Shown here: piece by piece, positions 28,135 through 36,636 of the stretch
Layout: each line of letters opens with the position of its first letter
Numbering within the stretch: position 1 is the stretch's first letter
Source: Prauserella marina
Lineage (GTDB): Bacteria; Actinomycetota; Actinomycetes; Mycobacteriales; Pseudonocardiaceae
Assembly (NCBI RefSeq): GCF_002240355.1
Contig: NZ_CP016353.1
Location: 1,414,501 to 1,478,500 of the forward strand
Direction: 5' to 3'
Length of the DNA: 64,000 bases
Translations under genes and position numbers: made by a program
Notes under the pieces: generated by a model
Told to the model about the DNA's origin: nothing
Seen by the model: only the letters and a program-made list of their open reading frames with translations
The model's database searches: none

Positions 28135-29141
28135 CGGGTACACCTCGCCGGAAGCGGTCCTGGGTTGGTGGACTTCGGCGGGTCGGTCAGCAACGTTCCC
28201 TCGCACAGGTAGAAGTTCATCCAGGTGCCGTAGGAGCTGATCCGCCCGATGTCGGTGAACTTCCTCGGCAGCACGTCGAGCGTCCTGTTGATGTCGGCCG
28301 AGCCGCTGTTGAGGTTGGCCGAGAGCACCCCGAGTTCGGCGATGCTGTCCTTGAGCGGGGGCCGCGCGGCTTCGAAAAGCCCCGCCGTCGCGGTGGTGAG
28401 CGAGGCGAGCCCGTCGACGGCCTCGCCGATGGCTTCGCGGTCACTGGCCAGCCCCGACACCAGCTGTTGCGTCGTGGAGACCAGTGTGGACAGTGCGTCG
28501 CCCTCGTTGTTGACGGTGGCGAGCACCGAGTTGAGGTTGTCGATCACCTCGCCGATGACCTGGTCCTTGTCGGCGAGCGTCGAGGTCAGCGACCCGGTGT
28601 GGGCGAGCAGGCTCTCCACCGTTCCGCCTTCCCCTTGCAGCACCTGAACGATCTCGCCGGAGAGCTGGTTGACGTCCTGAGGCGACAGTGCGCGAAACAG
28701 CGGCTGGAAGCCGTTGAACAGCTCGGTCAGGTCGAGCGCGGGTTGCGTGCGGTCGAGCGGGATCTCGGTGCCGGGAGGCAGCGGAGTGCTGTCGGGTTGC
28801 GGTCCTCGCTCAAGCGCGATGTAGCGCTGGCCGATCATGTTGCGGTACCTGATGGTCGCGGTGACGTCGCTCGGCAGTTGCCTGCTGCTGTCGACGGAGA
28901 ACCGGACGAGCGCGATGTGCTGGTCGACCACCTCAAGCGAGTCGACCTGTCCGACGCGGACGCCGGAGACGCGCACGTCGTCGCCGGGGTTGAGCGAGGT
29001 CGCGTCGGTGAACCTCGCCGCGTAGCCGGTCCGGTCCTGCACTCCGGTGTTGGAGACGGAGATCGCGAGTATCGCCGTGGCGAGTCCGGTGACGAGGACG
29101 AACACGAGGCCCTTGATCAGTGGTGCCGCGATCTTTCTCAT
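28131..29141 (-). CDS. mceB: MCE family protein, MceB position
   Basis: 336 residues from ATG at 29141; overlaps the mceA stop by 4 bp. N-terminal helix (about 7-27), MCE domain (YAARFTDATSLNPGDDVRVS, VGQVDSLEVVD, IGQRYIALERG), helical domain, and C-terminal TWMNFYLCEGTL segment typical of MceB. Part of the mce hexamer. Confidence 0.93.
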   Translation of the reverse strand: MRKIAAPLIKGLVFVLVTGLATAILAISVSNTGVQDRTGYAARFTDATSLNPGDDVRVSGVRVGQVDSLEVVDQHIALVRFSVDSSRQLPSDVTATIRYRNMIGQRYIALERGPQPDSTPLPPGTEIPLDRTQPALDLTELFNGFQPLFRALSPQDVNQLSGEIVQVLQGEGGTVESLLAHTGSLTSTLADKDQVIGEVIDNLNSVLATVNNEGDALSTLVSTTQQLVSGLASDREAIGEAVDGLASLTTATAGLFEAARPPLKDSIAELGVLSANLNSGSADINRTLDVLPRKFTDIGRISSYGTWMNFYLCEGTLLTDPPKSTNPGPLPARCTR

Positions 29142-30412
29142 TCGAGAGTCACCTCGGTTCCCCGGTACAGCGGCCCGACGAGCACGCTGCTCCATTCCGG
29201 TACCTCACCCGGCACGACGTCGAGTTCCGGCGCGAGCAGGCTCGACAGCAATTCCCTCTCCTGCGGCGAGTTCGGCAATCCGAGGTCCCCTCCGGAACCC
29301 GGCAACAGGGGATGGGTCCTGCTGCCGGGTTCCGCCGCGGCGACTCCCGCCGTCGGGGCGACCCCGCTCGGGTAGCAGCGCGGGCCTCCGGTCGCGGTGT
29401 AGGCGGGGGTGTCGATCCCCGGCCGGTACGCGCCTCTCGACTGCGTCACCGTGGCGCTCAGGTGCAGGCCCGGTTCGGCGCTGTCCTTGCCGAGCACCTT
29501 GTCCATGGAGGCCCGCAGGTCGTTGAGTGCCTTGAGGGTGCAGGGGAAGCTCGGTGAGTAGCGTGCGGCGACCTCCAGCGGTTCGCGGCTGGTCGCGGCG
29601 AGACCGATGAGGTTGTCCTTGTTGGCGCGCAGGAATCCCGTGACGTCCTGCGACGTCGAGGTCACCTGTGCGTAGAGCAGGTTCAGCTCGCCCGCCTTTT
29701 CCTTGATGGTGCCGAGGGTGACGGCGGTGTCGGTCAGCGCGTCGAGAACGTCGGGGGCGATGTCGCCGTAGAGGTCGCTCACGGTGGCGAGGTCGCGGAT
29801 GTTCTCGTTGAACCGGGGCAGGCTCGGGTTGAACTCCTCGAAGTAGTTCGCGGCCTCGGCCAGCGTGTTGCCGAGTTGCGCGCCCCTGCCGTCGAGCGCG
29901 GTGGAGGCCGCGGTGAGCGTGCTGGCGAGTTTCTGCGGCTGCACGGCCTGCAACACCGGCAGCAGATTGTCGAAGACGCGTTCCAGTTCGATCGCGTTGG
30001 CCGACCTGTCCTGCGAGATCACGTCGCCCTCGCGCAACGGAGGCTGGTTGCTTCCGTCGGGAATGGACAGTTGGACGTAGCGTTCGCCGAAGAGGGTCTT
30101 CGGGATCAGCAGCGCGGCGACGTCCTTCGGCAGCCGCTCGACGGTGGCGGGATCGAGCGCGAGGCTGATCTCGGCACCGTCGCCGGTGGCGCGGATGTCC
30201 CTGACGTCGCCGACGATCACGCCCCGCGCCTTGACGTCGGCGTTGACCCTGAGCTGGTTGCCGACCCTGTCGGTGTGCAGGGTGACCATGACCGACGAGA
30301 CGAAGTCCTTGTTGTAGATGCGCACCGACAGCGTGATGAGCAGCGCCATCACGAGCAGGAACGCGACGCCCGCCGCGCGGATTCCCAGTTTGCGTGCCAA
30401 TGTCGGTCTCAT
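29138..30412 (-). CDS. mceA: MCE family protein, MceA position
   Basis: 424 residues from ATG at 30412; overlaps yrbEB by 4 bp. N-terminal helix (about 10-31), MCE domain (VMVTLHTDRVGNQLRVNADV, RGVIVGDVRDI, FGERYVQLSIP), long helical domain, and a Gly/Pro-rich C-terminal tail with two cysteines (SFPCTLKAL, GGPRCYPSG). As in all mce operons it is the first mce gene after the two permeases. Confidence 0.94.
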   Translation of the reverse strand: MRPTLARKLGIRAAGVAFLLVMALLITLSVRIYNKDFVSSVMVTLHTDRVGNQLRVNADVKARGVIVGDVRDIRATGDGAEISLALDPATVERLPKDVAALLIPKTLFGERYVQLSIPDGSNQPPLREGDVISQDRSANAIELERVFDNLLPVLQAVQPQKLASTLTAASTALDGRGAQLGNTLAEAANYFEEFNPSLPRFNENIRDLATVSDLYGDIAPDVLDALTDTAVTLGTIKEKAGELNLLYAQVTSTSQDVTGFLRANKDNLIGLAATSREPLEVAARYSPSFPCTLKALNDLRASMDKVLGKDSAEPGLHLSATVTQSRGAYRPGIDTPAYTATGGPRCYPSGVAPTAGVAAAEPGSRTHPLLPGSGGDLGLPNSPQERELLSSLLAPELDVVPGEVPEWSSVLVGPLYRGTEVTLE

Positions 30413-31254
30413 CCGGCCACCCGCACGGTCGTCGTGGCGCCCCAGATCGCGAGGCTGAGGAAGAAGTCGAGCACCGCGACCGCGACGATCGCGGTGCGCA
30501 CCGCCCTGCCGACCGCGACGCCCACCCCGGCCGGCCCTCCGCTGGCGCGGTAGCCGTAATAGCAGTGGGTCAGTACGACGACAACGCTGAACAGCAGCAC
30601 CTTCCCGAAGGACCAGAGCACGTCCTCCGGTGGAAGGAACAGTTCGAAGTAGTGGTCGTAGGTGCCTGCCGACTGGCCGAGGAACCACACCGTGACCTGC
30701 CGCGAGGCGATGTAGGAACTGAGCAGTCCGATGGCGTAGAGCGGGATGATGGCCACGAATCCCGCGATGATCCTGGTGGTCACCAGGTAGGGAATGCTGG
30801 GGATGCCCATGACCTCAAGCGCGTCGATCTCCTCCGAGATCCGCATCGCGCCGAGTTGCGCGGTGAAGCCGCAGCCGACGGTCGCCGACAGCGCGAGCCC
30901 CGCCACGAGCGGCGCGATCTCGCGGGTGTTGAAGTAGGCGGAGATGAACCCGGCGAAGGCCGCGGTGCCGACCTGGCTCAGCGCGGTGTATCCCTGGATT
31001 CCCACGACGACACCGGTGAACAGGGTCATCCCGAGCATCACGCCGATCGTGCCGCCGATGACGGCGAGCGCGCCGCTGCCGAAACTGACCTCGGCCAGCA
31101 GCCGGATGATTTCGGTGTAGTAGCGGCGAAGCGCCCTCGGCACCCAGGCGAGCGCGCGCAGGAAAAACAGGATGGCGTCGCCGAGCGTGTCGAGGAAGCC
31201 GAACTGCCTGTCGATCGAGTCGAGCGCGATCCGCGACCGTGGTGTGGTGACCAT
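30409..31254 (-). CDS. yrbEB: MlaE/YrbE family ABC transporter permease, second subunit
   Basis: 281 residues with about five or six hydrophobic segments. MlaE family signatures: GTIGVMLGMTLFTGVVVGIQ, GCGFTAQLGAMRISEEIDAL (the coupling region with EEIDALEVMGI) and a hydrophobic C-terminus. With YrbEA it forms the inner-membrane permease of the Mce importer. The MceG/MlaF-like ATPase is not in the window, as usual for mce operons, which share one ATPase encoded elsewhere. Four bases separate it from yrbEA. Confidence 0.95.
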   Translation of the reverse strand: MVTTPRSRIALDSIDRQFGFLDTLGDAILFFLRALAWVPRALRRYYTEIIRLLAEVSFGSGALAVIGGTIGVMLGMTLFTGVVVGIQGYTALSQVGTAAFAGFISAYFNTREIAPLVAGLALSATVGCGFTAQLGAMRISEEIDALEVMGIPSIPYLVTTRIIAGFVAIIPLYAIGLLSSYIASRQVTVWFLGQSAGTYDHYFELFLPPEDVLWSFGKVLLFSVVVVLTHCYYGYRASGGPAGVGVAVGRAVRTAIVAVAVLDFFLSLAIWGATTTVRVAG

Positions 31255-31258
31255 CCCC

Positions 31259-32062
31259 TCACATCCCCTTAGGCGGCACGAGTTGCAGGTACACGGTCGA
31301 CAGCGCCACGTTCAGCAGGAACAGCAACAGGAAGGTGATGACGACGGACTGGTTGACCGCGTCGCCGACGCCTTTCGGCCCCGCGGCGGGGTGCAGTCCC
31401 CGGTACGCGGCGACGACACCGGCGACGAACCCGAAAATGACCGCTTTGATCTCGCTGATCCACAGGTCGGGCAACTGGGCGAGCGCGGAGAAACTCGCCA
31501 GGTAGGCGCCGGGCGTCCCGCCCTGCATCACGACGTTGAAGAAGTAGCCGCCGAGTACGCCGACGACGCTGACCATGCCGTTGAGGAACAGCGCGACGCC
31601 CATCGCGGCGAGGACTCTCGGCACGATGAGGCGCTGGACGGGGGAGACGCCGAGTACTTCCATGGCGTCGATTTCCTCGCGGATGGTGCGCGATCCGAGG
31701 TCGGCGCAAATGGCCGAACCACCGGCTCCCGCGATCAGCAGCGCGGTGACGATGGGGCTCGCCTGCTGGATGATCGCGAGCACGCTCGCCGCTCCGGTGA
31801 ACGACTGCGCGCCGATCTGGTTGGTGAGCGAGCCGACGTGTAGTGCGATGACGCCGCCGAACGGGATCGCGACCAGCGCGGTCGGCAGGATGGATACGCT
31901 TGCGATGAACCAGAATTGCTGGATGAACTCACGGAACTGGAAGGGCCGCCGGGGGATGTAGCGGATGACGTCGAACGCGAGCGCGTAGAGTCGTCCGGTT
32001 TGCCGGATCGCCGCCGCGCCGGGGAACCTGTCCCGGCGGCGGCGGTCGGCGTCGACTGCCAC
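31259..32062 (-). CDS. yrbEA: MlaE/YrbE family ABC transporter permease, first subunit
   Basis: 267 residues from GTG at 32062; GGAGG gives 5-nt spacing to this codon and only 2 nt to the alternative GTG at 32065. Signatures include VAIPFGGVIALHVG, GAGGSAICADLGSRTIREEI, DAMEVLGVSP (coupling motif) and a long C-terminal hydrophobic segment. It is the first gene of the ten-gene mce operon, so the operon promoter should lie in 32063-32300, where inverted repeats are found. Confidence 0.95.
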   Translation of the reverse strand: MAVDADRRRRDRFPGAAAIRQTGRLYALAFDVIRYIPRRPFQFREFIQQFWFIASVSILPTALVAIPFGGVIALHVGSLTNQIGAQSFTGAASVLAIIQQASPIVTALLIAGAGGSAICADLGSRTIREEIDAMEVLGVSPVQRLIVPRVLAAMGVALFLNGMVSVVGVLGGYFFNVVMQGGTPGAYLASFSALAQLPDLWISEIKAVIFGFVAGVVAAYRGLHPAAGPKGVGDAVNQSVVITFLLLFLLNVALSTVYLQLVPPKGM

Positions 32063-32160
32063 CACAACCTCCTTCGCTGGTTTCTCTCACCGTTTACTCC
32101 GAATGCTGCGAAACAGTGGTAGAAACGGTTGCAGCGTCGTTCATCGAGAATGTTTGTTAC

Positions 32161-32241
32161 TTGCCAGTACGCTAACGGTGCATGCGTGTACTGACAAGAA
32201 CGTGCCATGTGGTCATTGGTTACGGATCAGTTCTTGTCAGT
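32161..32241. promoter_or_regulatory. Three related inverted-repeat half-sites upstream of the mce operon
   Basis: ACTGACAAGAAC (32190-32201) and GTTCTTGTCAGT (32230-32241) are perfect 12-bp inverted repeats 28 bp apart. TTGCCAGTAC (32161-32170) is a 9/10 inverted match to GTACTGACAA (32188-32197). The shared half-site TTGTCAGTAC therefore occurs three times within 81 bp, 100-180 bp upstream of yrbEA. This looks like an operator cluster for an unidentified dimeric regulator; a KstR-type site is not apparent. Confidence 0.6.
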
Positions 32242-33098
32242 TTTCGACAAAAGCGCTGCCCGGATCTTGTGCCGCGGTGAGTGTTGTGGCGGAAAAGTCC
32301 AGGTCGCGGGAGTCGGTTGTCATCGATCCGGTAAGTCCGCGTCGGCAGCAAGGGGCACGGCAAGTGTTTCTTGCCGGGGTGAAAAGGTTGGCCGGACGCT
32401 TCGTCGGCAAGAATTCGCGAAACGTCTCCCGTTTATTGTTCTGCTTTTTCTCCGCGTCTTCGGTGCGGCTGTTTTCGGAATTCGAGGGCTTCGCTCGGCC
32501 TTCCTCGTGTTGCCGTGTTCGCCCGCGCTGTGCCGTCGTTCATGGTGGTAGTCGGAGTGCTCAGGCGCCGCCGTCCTCGCGGTGGCCGCCGACTCGGTGC
32601 CGAGGGGAGGCGAATTTCGCCGCGACGATGGACGTCCCGTTATGCGGCATTCGCCTTTTCCCTGGCCGGTCCTTTCCGGTCGGTTCGTGAATCCTGAATG
32701 GTGCGAATGCGATAGTGAGGCCGGAAAGTCGACAGTCAAGGCGATCCTTTTGTGCGGCCCGTGCAAGAACCCGGAGGAACTTTGTCGAACCGTGAGTGTT
32801 CTCCGTGCCGACGCGGGTCAACGCGTGATGTCCTGCCGATGAGAAGGATTTCCGCGACGGTTTCTGTCACGTTGTGACAATCGATGGTCCGTTCGGCACA
32901 GCGGTACTGCGGATCCCTGCCGAACTTTGTTGTAAACGCCAGGTGAACCGGCTAACGTACTCGCCGGTAGGTTTGGGATAGTTCTCTCCGGGACCTGCCG
33001 CACTGCGTGCACCAGGTCGCGGCCGTGGTCTGCCACGTGCCCGCGAGTTCACTTCGCTCGAAACCATTTGCTCGACAAACTGGTGGAGGAATGCACTC
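32242..33098. other. Gene-poor, comparatively AT-rich intergenic region
   Basis: About 860 bp without a supportable gene. Frames up to 195 codons exist but have Cys/Arg/Ser-biased translations, no Shine-Dalgarno and no family resemblance. The base composition is visibly lower in GC than flanking genes, with T-rich runs near 32430-32500. One palindrome, TGTCAC-GTT-GTGACA (32865-32879), lies 220 bp before the secreted gene at 33099 and may be an operator. Confidence 0.6.
32865..32879. promoter_or_regulatory. Palindrome, candidate operator
   Basis: Perfect TGTCAC / GTGACA arms around GTT. Six-base palindromes with this spacing are typical of dimeric regulators. It lies in the long gap between the mce operon and the secreted-protein cluster; the regulator is unknown. 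Confidence 0.4.
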
Positions 33099-33749
33099 AT
33101 GCGTAATAGACGGATGGCCGCGGCAGTGACCGGTTTTCTCGCGATGGGCGCTGCGGTCGCCATCGCGGCGGCGCCTGCGGCGTTCGCGCAGCAGGCGATC
33201 ACCGTGACCAACCCGAATGGCAACAACGCGGTCGCCGCGCACACCGACAGGGTCGATCTGCGCAACGTCACCAGCGGGGTCGACTTCTTCTGTGTGACCT
33301 CGGGCAGCGTCCGTGCTTCCACGGCCAACGGTTCGATCAACTCGGGTTCCTACACGACACCCGCGGACGTGGGCGACTTGAACGTCACGTTCAACAACTG
33401 TGACGGGCCGCTCGGCCCTGGCACCGCGGTACCGAACCCGGGTAGCCAGCCCTACGACCTGGTGATCACCGGAACCTCCGGTGGCACATCGACCGGCTAC
33501 GTCGGACCGGTTGACGTGCACGTGTCGATGGCGGGCTGCGACTTCGACGTCGTCGGTCACGCGCCTGGCAGGTACAACAACGCCAACGTGCTGACGATGG
33601 ACCCGGCCGTCGCGTTGCCAGCCGGTGTCGCGCCGTTGTCGCCGACCAGCATCGTCGGCTGCTTCGGCCTGGTGAACCCCGGCGACCAGTTGAGCTACGG
33701 GGCCGCCTACAACGTCACCAACCCGGCAAGCCCGATCATCATCAGCTAG
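33099..33749 (+). CDS. Secreted protein of unknown function (family 1, four-Cys)
   Basis: 216 residues from ATG at 33099 with GGAGGAA 7 nt upstream. A Sec signal peptide ends at A30 (AFA|QQ). The mature protein is rich in Thr/Ser/Gly/Asn and probably all-beta, with four cysteines (FFCV, NNCDG, AGCDFDVVGHA, VGCFGL). It is clearly paralogous to the gene at 36637: QQAxTVTN start, YTTPADVGDLNVT, GYVGPVDVH, GCDFDVVGHA and CFGLVNPGD blocks all match. I do not recognise a function. It is followed by a strong hairpin and begins a cluster of secreted proteins beside the mce operon. Confidence 0.85.
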   Translation: MRNRRMAAAVTGFLAMGAAVAIAAAPAAFAQQAITVTNPNGNNAVAAHTDRVDLRNVTSGVDFFCVTSGSVRASTANGSINSGSYTTPADVGDLNVTFNNCDGPLGPGTAVPNPGSQPYDLVITGTSGGTSTGYVGPVDVHVSMAGCDFDVVGHAPGRYNNANVLTMDPAVALPAGVAPLSPTSIVGCFGLVNPGDQLSYGAAYNVTNPASPIIIS

Positions 33750-33759
33750 GCCGAGAATC

Positions 33760-33801
33760 CGCCGTGGTGTGGGTGGCGATCAGCCAGCCCGCACCACGGC
33801 G
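33760..33801 (+). terminator. Terminator hairpin after secreted family-1 gene
   Basis: CGCCGTGGTG (33760-33769) pairs with CACCACGGCG (33792-33801), with an inner stem GGGTGGC / GCCAGCCC. It lies 11 bp after the stop codon, so the gene at 33099 is probably its own transcript. Confidence 0.75.
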
Positions 33802-33903
33802 ACTTTCCTTGTACTTCCGCTGCCAGCCAGCGCATCGCGAGATTGGCCCCACCATGCTCGTTCGCCCGCGTTCCCCGCTCGATACCCGGCGAGGTGGTGA
33901 CTC

Positions 33904-35388
33904 GTGAGCCGTGCCGGATCGAGACCACGCAGAGCGATTCTGGTTTCCGCCCCGCTGATCGCGGGGTTGCTGGCGGCGGGCCTTGTCTCCCAGGGCAGCG
34001 CGCTGGCCGGCCAGCAGGTCGAACTCGCCCTTGGCTACACATGTCACTCGCCGACGACGTCGTACCCCGCCACGGTCACCGTCAAGGCGTTGTTCCCCGC
34101 GAACGCGGTGACGGGACAGCCGGTCGCGGTCGAGGCGGTCAACCTCGACGTGGTGTTGCCCGAGGTTGCCGCGGCCGAACTGAGGGGGCAGGGCGCGACG
34201 ATGGCGGGCGGGACCGCCGCCCTCAGCGTCACCGCGTCGGGGGCGGAGTCGAGCTGGCCGGATCTGGCGATCCCGGCGACGGCACTGCCGGAGGCGGGCG
34301 AGCTGACTTTGGCGGCGTCCGGCCCGGTGCCCGCGATCGAGGTCGCCGAGCCGGGCGAGCTGACGGTGTCAGCGGGCGCGCTTGCGTTGAGCCTGAATGG
34401 TTTCCGGGCGGATGGCTCGTCGGCTGAGCCACCTGTCACCGCGGTGGCGTGCGAACTTCAGCCAGAGCAGAACGCCGTGCTGGCGACGCTGCCGGTCGGC
34501 GGGGAGTCGACGGCGCCGGACAGCAGCACGCCGGAAACCCCTGGCGCGGAACCCGGCGACTCGGACGCGAAGTCCATGCCCCGCGCCGAAGGTCTGCCGT
34601 TGCCGGGTGTGCAGCAGGAGACCCCCGAGAACTGCTTCGAGGTGCCCGTCGAGGATCCATCACCGTATCTCGGCTGTGCTTTCCAGGCCGGATACGCGAA
34701 TGTCAAGAAATTGAACGGTGCGGTGTTACTCGGTTCACCGGAACCGATGTTGATGCGGGTCGATTACGGGGTAGCGCGAGGCAATCAACCCTGCGACGCG
34801 GGTACCGATCGCTTCGGTGACTACACCTGTACCGGCGCCATCGTGACCCATTCGAGGCTCACGTTGGACGTGCCTACCGCTGACCCTACGTTGCTGTCCT
34901 TCGGGTTCGTACCAGTCAAGGCGAAGGTGGCGATGACGGTGTCCGAGGAGAATCCGATCATCGCTGCTGAGAGCCGCATCGAACAACGGTTGTACACCGC
35001 TGACAACTTCCGCAGGTTCCCCTTGCTGGTAAGAGCGGAGGGGATGATGACCCTGCGTATGTATGACGTCGAGGTGAACGGGGTACCACTCGACGTCGGA
35101 CCCGATTGCCGGTCAGCGCATCCCTTCACAGTCGTGTTCAACGGACAGTCCGCGCAGGCCGTGCCGATCTTGCTGGACGAGTACTCGGTGGCCTACGGCG
35201 GTGTCATCACCGGAACGATCACCATTCCGCCGTTCTCGGGTTGCGGTGTCACCGAAGACCTCGATCCACTCTTGACCGGCACGGTTTCCGGCCCTGGCAA
35301 CTACACCCGGGTAAGCCAGGGCGATGTCTGTTTCAAATTGGGCAACGGTGTGTGCCCGCCGCCGCTCGCTGATCTTGGTCGGGACTGA
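33904..35388 (+). CDS. Secreted two-domain protein: DUF6801-like N-terminus plus family-2 domain
   Basis: 494 residues from GTG at 33904, with GAGGTGGT upstream. Signal peptide to about A35. Residues about 36-200 look like the DUF6801-type actinobacterial secreted domain (LGYTCHSPTTSYPATVTVK ... VACELQPEQNAVLATLPV). A Pro/Ser/Thr/Glu linker (about 200-235) leads to a C-terminal domain of about 250 residues shared with the whole of the next gene: RGNQPCDAG, FGDYTCTGAIV, SRIEQRLYT, NFRRFPL, IPPFSGCG. Function is unknown; an envelope-located or exported role is inferred from the signal peptide only. Confidence 0.8.
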   Translation: MSRAGSRPRRAILVSAPLIAGLLAAGLVSQGSALAGQQVELALGYTCHSPTTSYPATVTVKALFPANAVTGQPVAVEAVNLDVVLPEVAAAELRGQGATMAGGTAALSVTASGAESSWPDLAIPATALPEAGELTLAASGPVPAIEVAEPGELTVSAGALALSLNGFRADGSSAEPPVTAVACELQPEQNAVLATLPVGGESTAPDSSTPETPGAEPGDSDAKSMPRAEGLPLPGVQQETPENCFEVPVEDPSPYLGCAFQAGYANVKKLNGAVLLGSPEPMLMRVDYGVARGNQPCDAGTDRFGDYTCTGAIVTHSRLTLDVPTADPTLLSFGFVPVKAKVAMTVSEENPIIAAESRIEQRLYTADNFRRFPLLVRAEGMMTLRMYDVEVNGVPLDVGPDCRSAHPFTVVFNGQSAQAVPILLDEYSVAYGGVITGTITIPPFSGCGVTEDLDPLLTGTVSGPGNYTRVSQGDVCFKLGNGVCPPPLADLGRD

Positions 35389-35434
35389 GCCTGACGGTGA
35401 ATGACCCGTCCTGACGAACTGGGAGGGAAACGCT

Positions 35435-36355
35435 GTGAGTGATCTCGAATGTCCTTGTACCGTGGCTTGGCTCGGGCGTCGTGGACGGACCCGCCTGCTG
35501 GCTGCCGGTCTTCTCGGACTATCGCTGGTCACTTTGCCCGGCGCCGCGTCAGCGGATGAGGGGCTCGGCACCTCTGCACCACCCATCGCGAATCAGCAAT
35601 CGGCGCCGCCGGAAGGCTGCTTCGACACTCCGGTCGACGATCCGAGTGTGAACCTCGGCTGCGCGTATTTCACGATGACGGTCGATGTCGCGAAACTGGA
35701 AGGCGACATCGTCTTCGGTGACGTCGAGCCGGGCTTTCTGCGCGCCGACTATGGTCGGGCGCGAGGGAATCAGCCCTGCGACGCCGGTGTGGATCAGTTC
35801 GGCGATTACACCTGTAGCGGTGCGATCGTGACTGAATCTCGCCTCGCGGTGGATCCACTCGTTGCCACGCCCACTGTCGTCGCCGACGGCATCGGGACGG
35901 TGGAAGCGATACTGGAACTGACGATGGCCGAACCCGTTTTCGCCGCGCTATCGCGGATCGAACAGCGTCTGTACACCGACAACTTCAGACGATTTCCGCT
36001 TTTCTTCGAGACCGGCGCGAGTATGTCGGTTCGGCTTGCCGACGTGCGTGTCAACGGGGCTTCCTACGATGTCGGTCCGAACTGCCGGACCCAGGAACCC
36101 ATCGACACCGTCCTATATGGAAGCTCCGGCCAAGCGATGCCCGAGCAGCCCGGCGAGTACTCGCTGGCATACGGCGGAACGTTGACGGGCTCCGCCACCA
36201 TTCCGCCATTCACAGGGTGTGGCCCAAATGGCAGTCTCGATTCGCTGATCACCCAAGCGGTTTCCGGACCGGGGAACGCCATCGAGGTGCGACAGGGCGG
36301 GGTCTGCTTCGAAGCAGGCGAGGCTGGGTGTCCCCCAGCGTTGCCGGAAACCTGA
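35435..36355 (+). CDS. Secreted family-2 protein (single domain)
   Basis: 306 residues from GTG at 35435 with GGGAGGG 8 nt upstream. Signal peptide ends about A40 (ASA|DEG). The mature part equals the C-terminal domain of the preceding gene along its full length, sharing ARGNQPCDAG, FGDYTCSGAIVTESRL, SRIEQRLYT.DNFRRFPL and IPPFTGCG, with the same cysteine positions (two extra Cys near the end: GGVCFEAGEAGCPP). The pair probably arose by duplication with gain or loss of the DUF6801-like part. No function recognised. Confidence 0.82.
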   Translation: MSDLECPCTVAWLGRRGRTRLLAAGLLGLSLVTLPGAASADEGLGTSAPPIANQQSAPPEGCFDTPVDDPSVNLGCAYFTMTVDVAKLEGDIVFGDVEPGFLRADYGRARGNQPCDAGVDQFGDYTCSGAIVTESRLAVDPLVATPTVVADGIGTVEAILELTMAEPVFAALSRIEQRLYTDNFRRFPLFFETGASMSVRLADVRVNGASYDVGPNCRTQEPIDTVLYGSSGQAMPEQPGEYSLAYGGTLTGSATIPPFTGCGPNGSLDSLITQAVSGPGNAIEVRQGGVCFEAGEAGCPPALPET

Positions 36356-36392
36356 CGGGTCAGTGAGGAACACCGAAGGGAGGCGGTTGGCC

Positions 36393-36620
36393 ATGAGAAT
36401 GTCCGGATTGGCTGGTAGCCGCAGCGTGGCGCGGTTACCCGTGAAGACCCAGTCGAGTTCGCATCTGACTTGACACTTCCCGCAGGTGTCGAACCTCTCC
36501 GCGTGAACGACGACGCCGTTGGTTGTTTCGGCCTCTACAACCCTGGCGACCGGATCCAATTCACCGGCACTTTCACGGTGACCGATCCGAGTCCACCGCT
36601 GACGATAACCACGTCTTGAC
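36393..36620 (+). pseudogene. Internally deleted relic of a secreted family-1 gene
   Basis: AGGGAGG is followed by ATG at 36393 and MRMSGLAGSRSVARL, like the start of a family-1 signal peptide; this frame stops after 26 codons. In another frame the C-terminus of family 1 is preserved to the stop at 36618-36620: LTLPAGVEPL and VGCFGLYNPGDRIQF, matching VALPAGVAPL and VGCFGLVNPGDQLSY of the gene at 33099. About 130 residues of the middle are missing and the two ends are out of frame. The intact paralogue starts 17 bp later. Confidence 0.8.
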
Positions 36621-36636
36621 GAGAGTGGAGTGACCA

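Noticed and set aside
32103-32690. 195-codon ORF between the mce operon and the secreted cluster
   Set aside because: No Shine-Dalgarno, erratic Cys/Ser/Arg composition, no codon bias typical of the organism and no family resemblance.
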